14,543 bases of DNA. Source: Parachlamydiaceae bacterium (lineage in GTDB: Bacteria; Chlamydiota; Chlamydiia; Chlamydiales; Parachlamydiaceae). Positions within the stretch are counted from its first letter, which is position 1, and the number at the start of each line of letters is the position of its first letter. The translations under genes were made by a program, and so were the position numbers. Location of the stretch: positions 1 to 14,543 of the forward strand of contig JACDGH010000037.1 in assembly GCA_013815395.1 (NCBI GenBank). Direction: 5' to 3'. Positions 12,439 through 14,543 of this stretch are shown here, piece by piece. The notes below the pieces were generated by a model. It was not told the origin of the DNA. It did not search any database and worked only from the letters and a program-made list of their open reading frames with translations.

Positions 12439-13938
12439 TTAATCAGAACAAGACATTTCCCAGCTACCCCCAAGAGCTTTAATAAGCTGCACTGTTGATA
12501 AATACCGAGCGCCCAGCAAACCTATGTCATTTAACTGTACATTTAATTTTGCGCGCTCGCTGTCAATGACTTCTAAATAACTAGTTAACCCCTTCTTGTA
12601 TCGATTGCTTGATAGGCGATAGACATCTTCAGAGGATTTTACCGAAGAACTTAATAATTTTGATTGCTTATCTTGTCGTTCTAAGTTGCTTAAAGCATTT
12701 TCTACTTCTTGAAAGGCCTTAAAGACCGTCTGCTGATATTCACCGCTAGCTACCCTATATCTAGCCCAAGCTTCTCGCAAATTGGCACAATTTCGCCCTC
12801 CATCAAATAGTGGTTCTCGAGCATTTGCGCCAAAAGTCCAATAGCGACTTATCCCTTTTAAAAATTGTCCAAAATCGGGACTAGAATATCCTAATGCTCC
12901 AGTCAAGCTTAAGGATGGTAAGAAAGAGGCATAAGCCACATTAATTAATTTATGCTGAGCAGCCATATTTCTTTCAGCTTCAGCAATATCCGGACGCTGA
13001 GCAATAATTGTTGCGGGTACGCCTGCCGGTATTACAGGAGGGGGGTAGGCAAGCGGATTTGATTCTAATGAAAATTCGGAAGGAAGTGTTCCTATAAGCA
13101 CGGCAATAGCATTTTCCTCTATGCGCCTTTGTCGGGCCGTGTCTTCATAATTTGACTGTGCATTAGTCACTTGCAAAGATGCGTTGGCCACATCGCCATA
13201 ATTAATGATCCCCTTGTCAAAGCGGGCTTTGACAAGTTGAAAGTTTTTTTGATAACTATCCACAGTCGCTTGCAAGTAATCCATTTGAGCATCAAAGGTG
13301 CGCAATTGAAAGTAATGGTTAGCAAGTTCTGCAGTTAAACTCAATAAAGAGGCATAGTAATCTTGCTGCTGAGCTTCGGCACTATATAATGCAGAAGCAT
13401 ATTCTCCCCTTAACCTGCCCCACAAGTCGACTTCATAATTTAAGCTCGCAGTAAGAAAATATAAAAATTGGTGGATTCGAAAAAATGGTGAAATTTTATT
13501 TGCATTAGGGATAAGAACACCTGGCGGTAGAAAAAATTGAAACAATTGCCCTGTATCGCTGTACTTCCCATTTAAGTCTAATTGAGGGTATAAATCTGCT
13601 TTCTTTACACCAGCCACAGCTCGAGCCTCAAGAACTCTTTCCAATGCGATGTAAACAGTCGGGTTGTTTGCAACCGCCAACTGCTCTAAAGTATTAAGTT
13701 GTTCTTCATTGAAAACTTCCCACCAACACGCATAGTAAGGCGTGGGAACAATCGTTGCCGTCTCAGCTTTCCAGTCATCAGGTATTTCTGGCAGGGGGCA
13801 GTGGTATTTAGGCCCAACTTGGCATCCAACAAATAAAAAAATTAAAATTAAATAGTGAAAATAGGAAAGGGTTATCTGAGCAAGTAGAAACAATATTTTA
13901 TTTAATTCGAATTTAATAGAGGATATTAAAATCTTCAT
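12439..13938 (-). CDS. Outer-membrane efflux lipoprotein (NodT/OprM-type outer membrane factor)
   Basis: From the ATG at 13938 the protein has 499 residues, normal for this family; a longer ORF to 14070 lies within the acylphosphatase gene and was not used. A lipoprotein signal peptide ends at LFVG-C39, followed by QVGPKYHCPLPEIP, matching the CxVGPxYxxP start of OprM/NodT proteins. Two OEP domains follow (about 60-245 and 255-450). They include the conserved RPDIAEAERNMAAQH and PSLSLTGALGYSS segments and the terminal ALGGSW. Such proteins form trimeric TolC-like channels for RND or similar exporters. No adaptor or pump gene is in this window, so the substrate is unknown. The start overlaps acyP by 26 nt and has no clear Shine-Dalgarno sequence, so coupled translation is likely. 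Confidence 0.93.
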   Translation of the reverse strand: MKILISSIKFELNKILFLLAQITLSYFHYLILIFLFVGCQVGPKYHCPLPEIPDDWKAETATIVPTPYYACWWEVFNEEQLNTLEQLAVANNPTVYIALERVLEARAVAGVKKADLYPQLDLNGKYSDTGQLFQFFLPPGVLIPNANKISPFFRIHQFLYFLTASLNYEVDLWGRLRGEYASALYSAEAQQQDYYASLLSLTAELANHYFQLRTFDAQMDYLQATVDSYQKNFQLVKARFDKGIINYGDVANASLQVTNAQSNYEDTARQRRIEENAIAVLIGTLPSEFSLESNPLAYPPPVIPAGVPATIIAQRPDIAEAERNMAAQHKLINVAYASFLPSLSLTGALGYSSPDFGQFLKGISRYWTFGANAREPLFDGGRNCANLREAWARYRVASGEYQQTVFKAFQEVENALSNLERQDKQSKLLSSSVKSSEDVYRLSSNRYKKGLTSYLEVIDSERAKLNVQLNDIGLLGARYLSTVQLIKALGGSWEMSCSD

Positions 13939-14212
13939 AATGCGTCTGTTGAGTAATTTGTTTTTGATCAATATTTGATATATGTCTCGTACCAAATTCT
14001 TGATGCAATGCCTGAAATAATTGAGAAATGCTTTTGCGTGACCCTTTAGCATAGATTTCAACAGAGCCATCTACCAAATTGCGCACGGTTCCAAGCAGTC
14101 CTAACCTTTTGGCATAATGACTCACCGTTGCACGAAATCCAACCCCTTGCACATGACCTTTGACTATAGCATGGACCTCAACAATTTCCATTTCTGGCAA
14201 AGGCTTTTGCAT
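13913..14212 (-). CDS. acyP: Acylphosphatase
   Basis: The 99-residue protein is of family length and has the acylphosphatase signature GHVQGVGFRATVSHYAKRLG (19-38). Catalytic R27 and N45 (in TVRNLVDGSVEI) are both present. It hydrolyses carboxyl-phosphate bonds such as acetyl phosphate or carbamoyl phosphate in the cytoplasm. GAGG sits only 1-2 nt before the ATG at 14212. A second in-frame ATG at 14191 would still keep the full domain. The 3' end overlaps the efflux gene by 26 nt. No functional link between the two is evident. Confidence 0.94.
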   Translation of the reverse strand: MQKPLPEMEIVEVHAIVKGHVQGVGFRATVSHYAKRLGLLGTVRNLVDGSVEIYAKGSRKSISQLFQALHQEFGTRHISNIDQKQITQQTHYEDFNILY

Positions 14213-14543
14213 ACCTCAAAACTTCTTTAGCGGGTTATTCGCAACCCACTGCATTATCAATTGGGACTATTGCATCGCAAAACCCCCTTGTACCTGAAGC
14301 CTTTTTAAAATACTAGCAGCCAATGAGGCTTTAGCAAGTTGGGAGGTTAATACAGGTTGCTAAGTTATTTACATTGAAATGACTTAAAGCAGCCTCGAAA
14401 CAGGTTAAATAAAAATCTTTTATTAAAGCCCTCACTTCTAATGACATATTTCTTTAGTATTTCGATAGTCTGCATTTTATCTGTCGTGTTTAAATTGAAA
14501 TTAAGAGGTACAAAACAGGGTGCAATATAATACTTGCTAAACC
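14213..14543. other. No convincing gene
   Basis: These 331 nt are upstream of acyP. The minus strand has two overlapping short ORFs: 14475-14365 (36 residues, basic) and 14447-14331 (38 residues). Neither has a good ribosome binding site or a recognisable domain. A 5-bp GGGTT/AACCC hairpin is at 14232-14247. No promoter stands out. The region could hold decayed coding sequence, but I cannot show it. Confidence 0.5.

Noticed and set aside
13939..14070. Longer start (14070) for the efflux lipoprotein
   Set aside because: It adds 44 non-family residues ahead of the lipoprotein signal and lies wholly inside acyP. The ATG at 13938 places the signal peptide at the N-terminus.

Overview
The window looks like a piece of a Chlamydiales genome, most likely an environmental (amoeba-associated, Parachlamydia-like) lineage. 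The strongest taxonomic signal is the inorganic pyrophosphatase at 8945-9592. As I remember the Chlamydia enzyme, it has the same distinctive VDRPQK...CPCLYGLLP core. Three other features fit: a Chlamydia-type set of type II secretion pseudopilins with unusual leader sequences, an Ulp1/C48 protease of the kind used by chlamydiae on host ubiquitin-like proteins, and a small two-hairpin hydrophobic protein resembling inclusion-membrane proteins. DNA is AT-rich and AGGAG-type ribosome binding sites are common.

Layout. (1) 1-1782, plus strand: a DUF892/YciE ferritin-like stress protein and an exported double-BON protein with a Gln/Gly/Tyr/Asn-rich repeat region form a two-gene unit closed by a hairpin terminator. 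(2) 1789-3228, minus strand: an APC-superfamily cationic amino acid transporter. (3) 3292-8845, minus strand: one tightly packed operon, read from 8845 downwards. It encodes pseudopilins GspG, then GspH-, GspI- and GspJ-like proteins, a small one-TM protein, an unrecognised acidic protein, an Rsm22-type methyltransferase and a C48 cysteine protease. Most junctions are 0-6 nt gaps or 4-14 nt overlaps. (4) 8846-8944: a short divergent promoter region serving this operon and ppa. (5) 9593-9935: a convergent gap filled with inverted arrays of GAACGAT, a G-quadruplex-capable run and a hairpin terminator. (6) 9936-11814: divergent genes for an exported di-heme cytochrome c peroxidase and an exported Fe/Mn superoxide dismutase. 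(7) 11934-12334: a small Inc-like hydrophobic gene whose best start is followed by an in-frame TAG, with a strong terminator. (8) 12439-14212, minus strand: acylphosphatase overlapping an outer-membrane efflux lipoprotein. (9) 14213-14543: no convincing gene.

How it fits together (inference): much of the window concerns the cell envelope and its stresses. The exported SOD and peroxidase can act in sequence on superoxide and then peroxide in the periplasm. The BON protein, pseudopilins and outer-membrane factor are envelope components. The most unusual parts are the pseudopilin operon, which lacks the prepilin-peptidase glycine in all four proteins and ends in a probable host-directed protease, the interrupted Inc-like gene, and the structured ppa/peroxidase intergenic region.
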